Positions 42,854-52,248 are shown, counted from the stretch's first letter. The stretch is 64,000 nt of DNA from DASXRC01 sp036506495 (GCA_036506495.1 DASXRQ010000265.1:31559-95558), one strand, 5' to 3'. The notes: generated by a model not told the origin, from the sequence alone. Translations and numbers: made by a program.

Positions 42854-43871
42854 CGCGGGCCACCGCGCGCTCGACCAGGCTGCCGAGCCACAGCTCACCG
42901 CCGGCCTGCCGCACGCCGGTGATCATCCGGTAGCGGCCGCTCGGCCCGTGCAGGGTGCGCAGGACCGTTCCGTCGGCGCCCACGAGCGCGACCAGTCCGT
43001 ACCGCTTCGGCTTGGGCTGCAGCACCTCCGGCAGCAGCAGGGCGGCCCGGCGCATGCCCGGGTACGGCAACAGCCGCTCGGCGATCGGCACGCGCGGACT
43101 CGGCAGCGCGACCCAGTAGGTCCCGTCGCCCACCGCGGAGATGTTGTCCGGGTACGCCGGCAGGTCGACGAGCTCGACCGGGTCGCCAGCGGCCAGCGGC
43201 ACGCGCAGCAGCCGGTGTGTGGTGGTCTCCGCGACCAGCAACGCGCCACCGTCGGGGGTGAGCGCGACGCCGTTCGGGAAGTAGAGGCCGTCGGCCACGA
43301 CCTCGGCCCGCCCGGTGCCGGGCCGGTACGCCAGCAGCCGACCATTCGGCCGGTGCTCGGCGATGTCCCGTTTCCACGCGTGCAGTGGGTAGCGGTTGGA
43401 GCTGTCGCTGAAGTAGACCGTCCCGTCGGCCCCGATGGTCGAGTTGTCGCAGACGAGAATCGGCCGACCGGCCGCCTCGCGGGCCAGCTCCTCCACCCGG
43501 CCGTCGCGGGTCACCCGCAACAGCCCGCGGTACCCGTCGCAGACGACCAGGGAGCCATCCCGGGAATCCACCTCGATGCCGAGCGGCCGGCCGCCGGTGT
43601 CGGCCACCAGCGACGGAGGGTCGCCCGGACGCGCCCCGGCGCGCCATCGCCAGATCCGGCCGTCGTCGCCGCCGGCGACTACGCAGCCGTCGGGCTCGAC
43701 GGCGACGTCTTCGGGCCCCGCGCCGCTCGGCAACGGAAACAGGTCAGGGCGATCCAGCCGGGTGTCGGTGGGAGCCCAGACTCCGGTCAGTGGCGGCGGC
43801 ACGCTCGCGGGTGCCTTCGCCGGACGGATGACCCTCCGCGCACGCGGGCGCGGAACGCGTGGCGACGTCAT
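42843..43871 (-). CDS. SMP-30/gluconolactonase or strictosidine-synthase-like six-bladed propeller protein
   Basis: 342 aa from ATG 43871 (GGAGGACGC upstream). Propeller blades are visible: GPEDVAVEPDGCVVAGGDDGRIWRW, GRPLGIEVDSRDGSLVVCD, STIGADGTVYFSDSSNRYPL, FPNGVALTPDGGALLVAET and YPDNISAVGDGTYWVALPSP. These are typical of strictosidine-synthase-like lactonases or arylesterases with a central Ca2+ site. No signal peptide. It follows the liv operon after a hairpin, so it is probably transcribed separately or at reduced level. Confidence 0.82.
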   Translation of the reverse strand: MTSPRVPRPRARRVIRPAKAPASVPPPLTGVWAPTDTRLDRPDLFPLPSGAGPEDVAVEPDGCVVAGGDDGRIWRWRAGARPGDPPSLVADTGGRPLGIEVDSRDGSLVVCDGYRGLLRVTRDGRVEELAREAAGRPILVCDNSTIGADGTVYFSDSSNRYPLHAWKRDIAEHRPNGRLLAYRPGTGRAEVVADGLYFPNGVALTPDGGALLVAETTTHRLLRVPLAAGDPVELVDLPAYPDNISAVGDGTYWVALPSPRVPIAERLLPYPGMRRAALLLPEVLQPKPKRYGLVALVGADGTVLRTLHGPSGRYRMITGVRQAGGELWLGSLVERAVARVSL

Positions 43872-43884
43872 GCGTCCTCCGTGG

Positions 43885-43920
43885 CGGTCGGCCGCCGTGG
43901 CAGCCCACGACGGCCGACCG
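43885..43920 (-). terminator. Hairpin between the liv binding-protein gene and the SMP-30 gene
   Basis: 16-bp stem (43885-43900 with 43905-43920, one mismatch) with a 4-nt loop, 10 bp after the binding-protein stop and just before the ribosome site of the SMP-30 gene. Fits a terminator or attenuator for the liv operon. Confidence 0.7.
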
Positions 43921-43930
43921 TCCAATCAGG

Positions 43931-45235
43931 TCAGAGCTTCTGGAAGCAGGGCTTGTCCAATGTGTACGCCTTGGCCGTCGGACCCTCGAAGAGGTCCTTG
44001 ACCTGGCTGGTCTTCGTCGGACCGGCCGGGTCCGGCTTGTAGATGGCGGTCATCCGGAATGCGCCCTCGTTCGGGCCCGCGGCGTAATTGCCGGCGCCCT
44101 GCGGGAGCATGCCCTCATAGTCGATCGAGGTGAGCTGCTTGGCGGCCTTGGCCAGGCCGGCCCGGGTCAGGTCGCCGTTCTGCACGGCCTTCTCCAGCGC
44201 GGCCTTCAGCGGGTACGACCATATCCAGCCCGAGGTGTAGCCGTCGTTGGGAACCACGCCCGGCTTCGCCGCCGTCACGGCGTCACGCATGGCCTTGTGG
44301 CCCGGGCTGTCGGTGCCCCAGGCGTTCCACGGAGCGCTCTGCTCGTACAGCGCGGCCAGCGCCGGCGCGGCCGGGCTCGCCAGCAGCGCCGGGTTCCACG
44401 TCGGGCTGGTGCCGATGAACCGGCCCTTAAAGCCGCGAAGGGCGCTCCCACCGACGATGGCGGCCGTCTCGGCCGGACCCGTGGTGATGATGACGAGGTC
44501 GGGCTTGCTGGTGAGGATCGTCTGGATCGCACCGGCCTGCTTGTCCGCGCCGGCGTCGGTCTTCACGTGGTTGAACGTCATTCCGAGCGACTGCGCCGCG
44601 AGCTTGGCGCCGGCGGCCGCGTCGTCGCCGTAGTCACCGGCGTAGTGCACCGCGAGCACGCTCTGCGGGCTGTACTTCTCCTTAGCGTAGTCGAGCGCGT
44701 TCATCGACTCGATGCAGTAGTTCGCGCCGGACTCGAGGATCACGTCCTCGAACGCCCACGCGGACGTCCAGGATGCGGGCGCCGCGACGATGTTGCTGTT
44801 GCGGAGGTCGTCGATGATGGCGGCCGTCGTCGGCGAGCCTAGCGTCTGGGCGAGCGCCAGGATGTTGCCCTTGATCTCCTGGTAGACCTGGTTGTGCACC
44901 TGGGGGTTGTACTTGTTGTCGCGGATGTACTTGGTGACGTCGACCTCGTACCCGCCGATGCCGCCGTTCTGGTTGACCCGCTTCCAGAACGCCTTCTGCG
45001 CATCGGTGATCGGCACGGCGAGGGCCCGGAACGGCCCCTCCGTCAGGTCGGAGATGATGCCGAGGTAGATGCATCCCTTTTTCTTGTCGATCGCCTCCGG
45101 GCAGGCCGCCTTGGTGACGCCCACGTCCGTCTTGACGCCCGACCCGCTCGTCGCGTTGTCGCTGCCACGGCACCCGGCGAGCGCGCCGGCCAGCACGAGC
45201 ACCGCGGTCGCGCCGATCGCTCCCAGCCTTCTCAT
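43931..45235 (-). CDS. Branched-chain-type ABC importer substrate-binding lipoprotein
   Basis: 434 aa, family Peripla_BP_6. Signal VLVLAGALAGC (lipobox LAGC) anchors it outside the membrane. IYLGIISDLTEGPFRALAVPI begins the fold, then VNQNGGIGGYEVDVTKYIRDN and VITTGPAETAAIVGGSALRG. It delivers the ligand to the LivH/LivM channel encoded 28 bp upstream. With an acyl-CoA synthetase in the operon, a carboxylic acid is as likely a ligand as an amino acid. Confidence 0.9.
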   Translation of the reverse strand: MRRLGAIGATAVLVLAGALAGCRGSDNATSGSGVKTDVGVTKAACPEAIDKKKGCIYLGIISDLTEGPFRALAVPITDAQKAFWKRVNQNGGIGGYEVDVTKYIRDNKYNPQVHNQVYQEIKGNILALAQTLGSPTTAAIIDDLRNSNIVAAPASWTSAWAFEDVILESGANYCIESMNALDYAKEKYSPQSVLAVHYAGDYGDDAAAGAKLAAQSLGMTFNHVKTDAGADKQAGAIQTILTSKPDLVIITTGPAETAAIVGGSALRGFKGRFIGTSPTWNPALLASPAAPALAALYEQSAPWNAWGTDSPGHKAMRDAVTAAKPGVVPNDGYTSGWIWSYPLKAALEKAVQNGDLTRAGLAKAAKQLTSIDYEGMLPQGAGNYAAGPNEGAFRMTAIYKPDPAGPTKTSQVKDLFEGPTAKAYTLDKPCFQKL

Positions 45236-45263
45236 GGATTCCTCCGCACGATTTGGTAGATGA

Positions 45264-46382
45264 TCAATACGAGAACGGCCACGCCTTCCAGTAATTGCGC
45301 AGCCGTACCCAGATGCCGTACAGCCCTCGCGGCTCGAAGATCAGAAAGATGATGATCAACGACCCGTAGAGAATCGTCTCGACCTGGAAGACGTTTGGCA
45401 CCTTGCTGGCCTCGCCACTGATGAATGGCAGCAGCGCCGGGAGCTCGCGGGTCAGCCTGGGCAACAGCGTGATGAAGAACGCTCCCGCGATCGCACCGGA
45501 GATCGTCCCGGCGCCCCCGATGAGCACCATCGCGATGTACTGCACCGACAGCAGCAGGTTGAACGTGCCCGGTTCGACGTAGCCGGACACCGTGTAGAGC
45601 AGCGCGCCGGCGCAACCGGCGTAGAACGACGACAGCGCGAAGGCGATCGTCTTGTACTTGGCGAGGTTCACGCCGATCACCCCGGCCGCGATGTCGCGGT
45701 CGCGGATCGCGGTGAACGCCCGCCCGACCTTCGACCGGGCCAGGTTGCGCGCGGCTACGGCGAAGACGACCAGCAGGCCGAGCATCAGCCAGTAGAGCTT
45801 TTGATCCCGCGTGAAGTACACCCCGGTCTGATCGATGCGGTAGCCGAACACCTCCAGCCTCGCCGTGCTGCGTCCGACGCCAGCCCCTCCGGTCAGCGCG
45901 CTCCACTCGTTGAAGATGTGCGCACCGATGAACACCAGGCCCAGAGTGACGATGGCGAGGTACAGCCCGCGCAGTCGCGTGGCAAGGGGTGCGACGAGGA
46001 CGCCGGCCAACCCGGCCACCAGGCCGGCCGCGGGCAGCCACACGAGCATGTTCGTGACGCCGAGCCCGATCGTGCGGCCGTCGGGATCGCCGCTGATCGC
46101 CGCCGCCGTGTACGCCCCGATGCCGAGGAAGAACGCGTGGCCCAGGGAGACCTGCCCGGCGTACCCGGTCACAAGGCCGAGCCCGATCGCGCCGATCGCC
46201 GCGACGCACGCCGTCGCCACCAGCTGCAGGTCCGGGTCGAGCAGCACGAACGGGAGGCCGGCCGCGAGGAGCAGCACGACGAGCACGCCGACCTGCTTGG
46301 CCCGCGTGTTGAGCAGGGCCATGTCGCTCGCGTACGACGTGTACAGCAGCGGCCGCCCCGCCGTCGCGCTCCTCGCCGTCAC
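45264..46382 (-). CDS. livM: Branched-chain-type ABC importer permease LivM
   Basis: 372 aa, about nine helices. Hallmarks: LGLVTGYAGQVSLGHAFFLGIGAYTAA at the N-terminal third and the coupling-helix segment GRAFTAIRDRDIAAGVIGVNLAKYK, then GGAGTISGAIAGAFFITLLP. GTG 46382 overlaps the LivH stop (GTGA). It pairs with LivH to form the membrane channel of the importer. Confidence 0.93.
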   Translation of the reverse strand: MTARSATAGRPLLYTSYASDMALLNTRAKQVGVLVVLLLAAGLPFVLLDPDLQLVATACVAAIGAIGLGLVTGYAGQVSLGHAFFLGIGAYTAAAISGDPDGRTIGLGVTNMLVWLPAAGLVAGLAGVLVAPLATRLRGLYLAIVTLGLVFIGAHIFNEWSALTGGAGVGRSTARLEVFGYRIDQTGVYFTRDQKLYWLMLGLLVVFAVAARNLARSKVGRAFTAIRDRDIAAGVIGVNLAKYKTIAFALSSFYAGCAGALLYTVSGYVEPGTFNLLLSVQYIAMVLIGGAGTISGAIAGAFFITLLPRLTRELPALLPFISGEASKVPNVFQVETILYGSLIIIFLIFEPRGLYGIWVRLRNYWKAWPFSY

Positions 46383-47263
46383 ACCCTCTCCACTTCCCGG
46401 GTCCCGAACAACCCGTACGGCCGCACCAGCAGGACGATCAACATGACGACGTACGGCGTGATGATCGAGACGTTCCCGCCCAGCCAGGGAGCGTGGTTCT
46501 GGTACTGCGCCGCGAGCTCCTGCAGCACCCCGACCGTGAGCCCGCCGATCACCGCGCCCGGCAGCGAGTCGAGGCCGCCGAGGATGATGACCGGCAGGGC
46601 GGTCAGCGCGACCACCCAGAAGGCGCCGTCCACGTCGGTGCCCGCGGCCGCGAACGTGCCGCCGATCGCGGCGAGTGCGCCCGCCATCGCCCAGGACAGC
46701 GCGAACACCGCACCGACCGAGACGCCCTGCGCGAGCGCGGTCTCCTGGTCGAACGACGCCGCCCGCATCGCGAGGCCCATCCGGGTGTACTGGAAGAACA
46801 CGAACAGCAGGGTGACCACGATCGCGGCGGCGACGAACATCGCGATGTGCCGCTGCTGGATGTTCACCCCGGCAACGGAGACGATCCGCAGCCCCCACGG
46901 GTCGTCGACCTGGCGCACGTCCAGGCCGATGAACGCGTTCACGACGACCCGGATCACCACGTCGACGCCGAGCGTGATGATGGCCACGGCGAACGCCGGC
47001 TTGCCGATCATCGGTCTCACCGCGACGCGCTCGACACCCAACGCCAGCACCGCGGTCAGCGCCGCCGCCCCGGCCAGCGCCGCCCAGAAGCCGATCGACT
47101 TCGCGAGGAACGTCACGATCACGACGCCCGCGAGCATGAACGCGGGCTGCGCGAAGCTGATGACGCGGGTCGCCTTGTAGATGATGACGAAGCCGAGCGC
47201 CAGCAGCGCGTACACGCTGCCGATGCCGAGTCCTCGCGCGAGCGCCTCCAGGACGTCAACCAT
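46379..47263 (-). CDS. livH: Branched-chain-type ABC importer permease LivH
   Basis: 294 aa, about eight helices. LARGLGIGSVYALLALGFVIIYKATRVISFAQ is the family start; RAASFDQETALAQGVSVGAVFALSW is the coupling region, and LPVIILGGLDSLPGAVIGGL follows. It overlaps the acyl-CoA synthetase gene upstream by 8 bp and livM downstream by 4 bp. Confidence 0.93.
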   Translation of the reverse strand: MVDVLEALARGLGIGSVYALLALGFVIIYKATRVISFAQPAFMLAGVVIVTFLAKSIGFWAALAGAAALTAVLALGVERVAVRPMIGKPAFAVAIITLGVDVVIRVVVNAFIGLDVRQVDDPWGLRIVSVAGVNIQQRHIAMFVAAAIVVTLLFVFFQYTRMGLAMRAASFDQETALAQGVSVGAVFALSWAMAGALAAIGGTFAAAGTDVDGAFWVVALTALPVIILGGLDSLPGAVIGGLTVGVLQELAAQYQNHAPWLGGNVSIITPYVVMLIVLLVRPYGLFGTREVERV

Positions 47264-49190
47264 GGGGGCTCGCTTCGGGGGTACGCGGGGACGGAGCGGG
47301 TCGGTAGAGCTCCTCGACCAGGTCGGAGAAGAGCTTGGCGATGGCGGCGCGCTTGACCTTCTGGGTGGCGGTGAGCTCGCCGTCCTCGTGGTCGAGCTCC
47401 TTCGGCAGCATCCGGAACTTCTTGATCTGTTCGACCGGGGAGTGCCGGGAGTTCACGTCGTCCACGATGGACTGCACGAGCTCGCGGACCGCCGGCTTCT
47501 CGGACAGATCCCGATACGTCGTGTACGGCAGACCGCGCCGCTGCGCCCACTCGCCGACCGTGTCCAGTTCGATACCGATCAGCGCCGTGAGGTACGCCCG
47601 GCGGTCGCCGATGACGATGGCCTCCTTGATGTACGGCGAGGCCTTGAGCGCGTTCTCGATCTCCGAGGGTGCGATGTTCTTCCCACCGGAGGTTATGAGG
47701 ATGTCCTTGGCCCGGTCGGTGATCTTCACGTGGGTGTGCTCGGGCCCTCCCGGACCGGCCACCCACTCGCCGATGTCTCCGGTGTGCAGCCAGCCGTCCG
47801 GGGTCTTCGCGCGCTCGGTGGCCTCTGGGTCGCGGAAGTAGCCGACGAAAACCCCCGGGTGCCGGGTCAGGATCTCGCCCGTCTCGTCGATACGCAGCTC
47901 CGAGTCGACCTGTGGCTCGCCGACGGTGCCGAGCTGGACGCGGCCCGGCCGGTTGCCGGTTGCGATCGCGGTGTTCTCGGTCATGCCGTACACCTCGTGC
48001 ATGCGCACGCCGATGCCCATGAAGAACTTGAGCACATCCGGGGCGATGGGCGCCGCGCCGGACGCGGCGTACCGCACCCGTCGCATTCCCATCCGCTCGC
48101 GCAGGGCGCGGTAGCAGCAGACCCAACCCACGGCGTACGCCAACCGCGTGGCCGGCGTGTGGGTGCCCCCGGTGCGTACGAGCGTGGAGCCGATCCGGTC
48201 GGCGACCCGCAGCCAGATTCGGGCATTGACCCGCTTGAGCGGCGAGGCGCTGGCGAGCCTGATCTGCGCGGTTGCCAGGATCTTCTCCCAAATCCGTGGC
48301 ACCCCGAACAGGATCGTCGGCTGCACCTCGCGCAGGTTCGCCTGCACGGTCGCGATCGACTCGGCGAAGTTGACCTGCACGCCCGCGCCGGCGTTGAACC
48401 ACGTGGTGAAGATGCGCTCGGCGACGTGGCACAGCGGCAGATAGGACAGCAGCATGTCGCGGGGGCCGGGCGGTGGCGAGGCGAAGCCACCGCCGTCCAC
48501 CAGCACCTGGATCGCGAACTCCACATTGGACACCGACAGCATCGCACCCTTCGGTGGGCCCGTGGTGCCGGACGTGTAGATGAGCGTCGCGATGTCGTCG
48601 GAGCGGGCCGCGGCCATCCGTTCGGCGACCGCCTCCGGGTGAGCGGTCCGGTGGTTCTCGCCGAGCGCGAGGAGGTCCTCCCAGGAGAGGAGCTTCGGGT
48701 GGTTGTAGTGGTACCTGATGCCGCGCGGCTCGACGTACACGATCCGTTCCAGGTCGGGGCACCGATCGATCACCTCGAGCGCCTTGTCGACCTGTTCCTG
48801 GTCCTCCGCGACGAGCACACGCGCGCCCGAATGCGACAGCAGGTAGCCGACCTCGGGGGGCGGGTTGGTCGGATAGAGCCCGACGGTCATCGCACGGAGC
48901 GCGACGGTCGCCACGTCGGTGTAGAGCCACTCACGCCGGTTCTCGGAGTGAATCGCGACCCGGTCGCCGGGCTCGATGCCGAGTGCCAGCAACGCGTGCG
49001 CGACGGTCTCGGCGCGACGCCAGTACTGCGCCCAGGTCACCTCCTGCCAGATTCCGAAGTCCTTCTCGCGCATGGCGACCCGGTCCGGCATCGTCGCCGC
49101 TCGCTCGCGTACGCGGGACGCTATCGTCGTGGCCGCGGCGGGCGCGTCGCCGACGGCGGTCGACCCGGTCGTCGCGGGTGCGCTGGTCAC
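47256..49190 (-). CDS. Long-chain-type fatty-acid/carboxylate-CoA ligase embedded in the liv operon
   Basis: 644-aa ANL-family enzyme (FadD15/FACL type). AMP motif IYTSGTTGPPKGAMLS, aromatic-gate region YLPLCHVAERIFT, acceptor motif VYGMTENTAIATGN, then GWLHTGDIGEWV and KITDRAKDILITSGGKNIAPSEIE. Activates a carboxylic acid to its acyl-CoA with ATP. GTG 49190 overlaps the livG stop (GTGA) and its end overlaps livH, so it belongs in the transport operon. This suggests that the imported ligand is trapped as a CoA ester. Confidence 0.92.
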   Translation of the reverse strand: MTSAPATTGSTAVGDAPAAATTIASRVRERAATMPDRVAMREKDFGIWQEVTWAQYWRRAETVAHALLALGIEPGDRVAIHSENRREWLYTDVATVALRAMTVGLYPTNPPPEVGYLLSHSGARVLVAEDQEQVDKALEVIDRCPDLERIVYVEPRGIRYHYNHPKLLSWEDLLALGENHRTAHPEAVAERMAAARSDDIATLIYTSGTTGPPKGAMLSVSNVEFAIQVLVDGGGFASPPPGPRDMLLSYLPLCHVAERIFTTWFNAGAGVQVNFAESIATVQANLREVQPTILFGVPRIWEKILATAQIRLASASPLKRVNARIWLRVADRIGSTLVRTGGTHTPATRLAYAVGWVCCYRALRERMGMRRVRYAASGAAPIAPDVLKFFMGIGVRMHEVYGMTENTAIATGNRPGRVQLGTVGEPQVDSELRIDETGEILTRHPGVFVGYFRDPEATERAKTPDGWLHTGDIGEWVAGPGGPEHTHVKITDRAKDILITSGGKNIAPSEIENALKASPYIKEAIVIGDRRAYLTALIGIELDTVGEWAQRRGLPYTTYRDLSEKPAVRELVQSIVDDVNSRHSPVEQIKKFRMLPKELDHEDGELTATQKVKRAAIAKLFSDLVEELYRPAPSPRTPEASPHG

Positions 49191-49966
49191 GTTCGTTGCA
49201 CCTCCCCCAGGTAGGCGCGGATGACGTCCGGGTTGTGCTGGATGTCGGCCGGCACGCCGGTCGCGATCTGCTGCCCGAAGTCAACGACGAGCACGCGGTC
49301 GGCCAGATCCATCACGAGCCCCATGTCATGCTCGACGAGGATGATCGGGACATCCAGCTCGTCGCGGATGTCGAGGATGTAGCGGGCCATGTCCTCGGTC
49401 TCCTCGAGGTTCATCCCGCCGACGGGTTCGTCGAGCAGCAGCAGCTTGGGCTCCATCGCCAGCGCGCGGCCGAGTTCCACCCGCTTCTGTACGCCGTACG
49501 GCAACAGCCCGACCGGCAGCCGGCGCCACTGCTCGAGCTCCAGGAAGTCCACGATGTCCTCGACCCGGGCCCGGTTGGCGATCTCCTCCCGCCGGGCCCG
49601 GCCCAGCCACGCGATCGCCGACAGCGGCCCGTACCGGATGTGGCTGTGGCGGCCGAGCATGAGGTTGTCGAGGACGGTGAGGTTGGCGAACAGCTCGACG
49701 TTCTGGAAGGTACGCGCCATGCCGAGCGCGGCGATCGCGGGCGGCCGCAGTCCGACAAGATCGCGGCCGTCGAAGACGACCCGGCCGGACTGCGGCCGGT
49801 AGACCCCGGAGAGCACGTTGAAGATCGAGGTCTTGCCCGCGCCGTTCGGCCCGATGATGGCGAACAGCTCGTGCCGGCCCACCGTGAAGCTCACCCCATC
49901 GATCGCCTTGACGCCGGCGAAGGACAGGCGGACGTCCGCGAACTCGAGGATCGGGGACTCCGTCAT
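49187..49966 (-). CDS. livG: Branched-chain-type ABC importer ATPase LivG
   Basis: 259 aa from ATG 49966, which overlaps the livF stop (ATGA). Walker A IGPNGAGKTSIFNVL, signature PYGVQKRVELGRAL (a LivG-type variant of LSGGQ), Walker B LLLLDEPVGGMN and HDMGLVMDLADRVLVVDFG. Energises the LivHM channel with LivF. Confidence 0.93.
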   Translation of the reverse strand: MTESPILEFADVRLSFAGVKAIDGVSFTVGRHELFAIIGPNGAGKTSIFNVLSGVYRPQSGRVVFDGRDLVGLRPPAIAALGMARTFQNVELFANLTVLDNLMLGRHSHIRYGPLSAIAWLGRARREEIANRARVEDIVDFLELEQWRRLPVGLLPYGVQKRVELGRALAMEPKLLLLDEPVGGMNLEETEDMARYILDIRDELDVPIILVEHDMGLVMDLADRVLVVDFGQQIATGVPADIQHNPDVIRAYLGEVQRT

Positions 49967-50775
49967 GAGAGCCACCGCTTCCGGCGCTTGTAGTGCTTCA
50001 CGTCCCGGAACGACCGTTGGTTCTCCGCGGTCGCTCCGAGCCCGAGGTAGAACTCGCGGATGTCCTCGTCGGCCAGCAGTTGGTCGGCCGGCTTGTCGAG
50101 CACTACCTTGCCGGTCTCGAGCACATAGCCGCGCTCCGCGATCGAGAGCGCCATCGCGGCGTTCTGCTCGACGAGCAGCACGCCCGTGCCCGCCGCATTT
50201 ATCTCGACGATGAGGTCGCGGATCTGCTCCACCAGGCGGGGCGCGAGGCCGAGGCTGGGCTCGTCAAGCAGGAGGTACTGCGGGTCGGCCATCAATGCGC
50301 GGCCCATGGCGAGCATCTGCTGCTCCCCGCCGGAGAGGTAACCCGCGGTGCTCCGGCGTCGGTCCGCCAGCACCGGGAACAGCTTGAAGACGTGCTCCAG
50401 CCGGTCGGCCAGGCCGCGGCCGCCCTCCGATCGAGGGGTACGCCGGACCGTGTGCCCGCCGAGGCGCAGGTTCTCCTCCACGGTCAGCTCCGCGAAGATC
50501 CGGCGCCCCTCCATCACCTGCGTGATGCCGCGGCGGACGATCGCCGCCGGCCGAAGGTGGTGGATCGGGGTCCCGTCGACGCTGACCGAGCCCTTGGTGA
50601 TCTCGCCTTCGTGCACGTCCAGCAGCCCGGTGATCGCCCGAAGGAGGGTCGTCTTGCCGGCCCCGTTGGCGCCGAGCAGGGCGACAATCGAGCCGGGTGG
50701 GACGCCGAGGCTCACCCCGCGCAGGACCAGCATGACGTCGTCGTAGACGACCTCGAGGTTCTGGACCTGCAGCAT
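49963..50775 (-). CDS. livF: Branched-chain-type ABC importer ATPase LivF
   Basis: 270 aa from ATG 50775 (LQVQNLEVVYDDVMLVLRGVS). Walker A LLGANGAGKTTLLRAI, signature LSGGEQQMLAMGRALM, Walker B YLLLDEPSLGLAP and EQNAAMALSIAERGYVLETG. First gene of the livF-livG-fadD-livH-livM-binding protein operon. A longer reading from GTG 50850 adds 25 non-conserved residues and is thought untranslated. Confidence 0.92.
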   Translation of the reverse strand: MLQVQNLEVVYDDVMLVLRGVSLGVPPGSIVALLGANGAGKTTLLRAITGLLDVHEGEITKGSVSVDGTPIHHLRPAAIVRRGITQVMEGRRIFAELTVEENLRLGGHTVRRTPRSEGGRGLADRLEHVFKLFPVLADRRRSTAGYLSGGEQQMLAMGRALMADPQYLLLDEPSLGLAPRLVEQIRDLIVEINAAGTGVLLVEQNAAMALSIAERGYVLETGKVVLDKPADQLLADEDIREFYLGLGATAENQRSFRDVKHYKRRKRWLS

Positions 50776-50862
50776 GGCGGGCACTCCCGGGGCGGACGGG
50801 CGTGCCACCCACCTGTCCACCGAGGGGCGGTCAACTGTGGCGGGCGTCACAAGTTACCGATC

Positions 50863-50890
50863 ATTAAACTAGACCTCCCCGTGGCGTCAA
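50863..50890 (-). promoter_or_regulatory. Predicted promoter of the liv operon
   Basis: On the minus strand TTGACG (50890-50885), 16-bp spacer, TTTAAT (50868-50863), close to the primary-sigma consensus and about 88 bp upstream of the livF ATG. The gap from here to the riboswitch (about 50890-51100) shows nothing else recognisable. Confidence 0.55.
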
Positions 50891-51104
50891 GGACCGGTTT
50901 GGTCTCGGGCGGCACCAACGGCCCGGTCACCGGCCGAATGCGTTGCGTGATAACGACATTCAGCCGTTCGAGGGCTTCCCTCCCAGATCACCCATCGCGC
51001 CCTTCCTACGGACTCGCTGCCGGGTTAGGTTGTTGCGGCTGGCCCGGTCGTCAGTCACTCCCCCCGGGGTGGCGCCGGTCCCGCGCCGCCGAATCGTCGA
51101 CGGT

Positions 51105-51268
51105 CGCGCGCGCCGCGACCGCCCAGCCGGCCAGCCGAATGCCGCGCCGGTGGACACGACGAACCGGGGACCCACGTACCTGGGGTGAATCCGCGCCACG
51201 CGCGGTAGGGCGATCTTCCCCGCCCGAATCCGTCAGCTAACCCGGTAGGCGGCGAGGTGGAAGAAGGG
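51105..51268 (+). ncRNA. c-di-AMP (ydaO/yuaA-type) riboswitch
   Basis: The conserved blocks of the class occur in order: GACGAACCGGGGACCCA (51158-51174), TGGGGTGAATCCGCG (from 51181), GGTAGGGCGATCTTCC, and CCGAATCCGTCAGCTAAC ending near 51241, then GGTAGGCGGCGAGGTGG. The 5' limit is approximate. It lies just before an NlpC/P60 hydrolase gene, the usual actinobacterial target. In this class c-di-AMP binding turns expression off. Confidence 0.9.
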
Positions 51269-51279
51269 TTCCGCGTCTC

Positions 51280-52248
51280 TTGTCCCCTGCACACAGGATG
51301 CTGCGCATCCTCGTGCTGGCGGGTGCCGCGATCGCGCTGATCGCACCGGCGACGGCCGCCCAGGCCGATCCGTCCGCCAGCGAGATCCAACAGCAGATCA
51401 ACAAGGCTTCCGCCCAGCTCGAGACCATCGTCGAGCAGTACAACAAGACCAACGAGCAGCTGAAGGCGTCCAAGGCCGCGAGCCAGGCGCTGGGCGCCAA
51501 GATGGCGCCGCTCGAGCACCAGGTGGCGCAGGCCCAGTCCGGCGTCGCCCAGATCGCCGCCACCGCGTACAAGAAGGAGGGCCAGGCCAGCACGGTGAGC
51601 GCGCTGCTGGCGGGCGGCACCCCGGAGGGCTTCCTGAGCCGGCTGAGCACGCTCGACCAGCTCGCCCGGTCCCGCCAGCAGACGGTCGCCGGGTTCACCG
51701 CGGCGCGGCAGCAGTACGACGCCCAAAAGCAGAAGCTCGACTCGGTGCTGGCCACGCAGGCCGCACAGGCGAGGCAGCTCGCCGCCCGGAAGGCGAAGAT
51801 CCAGAAGGACCTGGACAAGCTCTACGAGATGCGCCGCCAGGCGTACGGTTCGGCCACGACGTCGCGGTCGTCCTATTCGGGCAGCATTCCCGCGGTCTCT
51901 GGCAAGGCGGGCGTGGCGATCCGGTACGCGTACGGGGCGATCGGGACGCCGTACGTGTGGGCCGCGGACGGGCCGGATGGGTACGACTGCTCGGGCCTGA
52001 CCCTGGCCGCCTGGCGCGCCGCGGGCGTCGACCTGCCCCACAACGCGGCGATGCAATGGGACGTCGTGGCACACATCGGCCGGTCCCAACTACAGCCCGG
52101 CGACCTGGTGTTCTACGAGGGTCTCGGGCACGTCGCGATCTACGTCGGCAGTGGGAACGTCATCCACGCCCCGACGTTCGGCGAGGTCGTCAAGATCTCG
52201 GACGTGGACATAATGACCCCGTACGGCTACGGCCGCGTACGCACCTAG
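51280..52248 (+). CDS. NlpC/P60 family peptidoglycan endopeptidase with coiled-coil domain
   Basis: 322 aa secreted hydrolase cutting the peptide stem of peptidoglycan. Signal peptide LVLAGAAIALIAPATAAQA, then an about 170-residue coiled coil (EIQQQINKASAQLETIVEQYNKTNEQLK), then the NlpC/P60 domain with catalytic Cys in YDCSGLTLAAW (C237), His in GLGHVAIYVGSG (H284) and NVIHAPTFGE. RipA-like layout. TTG 51280 lies 11 nt after GGAAGAAGGG; ATG 51298 is the alternative. Controlled by the upstream c-di-AMP riboswitch. Confidence 0.93.
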   Translation: MSPAHRMLRILVLAGAAIALIAPATAAQADPSASEIQQQINKASAQLETIVEQYNKTNEQLKASKAASQALGAKMAPLEHQVAQAQSGVAQIAATAYKKEGQASTVSALLAGGTPEGFLSRLSTLDQLARSRQQTVAGFTAARQQYDAQKQKLDSVLATQAAQARQLAARKAKIQKDLDKLYEMRRQAYGSATTSRSSYSGSIPAVSGKAGVAIRYAYGAIGTPYVWAADGPDGYDCSGLTLAAWRAAGVDLPHNAAMQWDVVAHIGRSQLQPGDLVFYEGLGHVAIYVGSGNVIHAPTFGEVVKISDVDIMTPYGYGRVRT

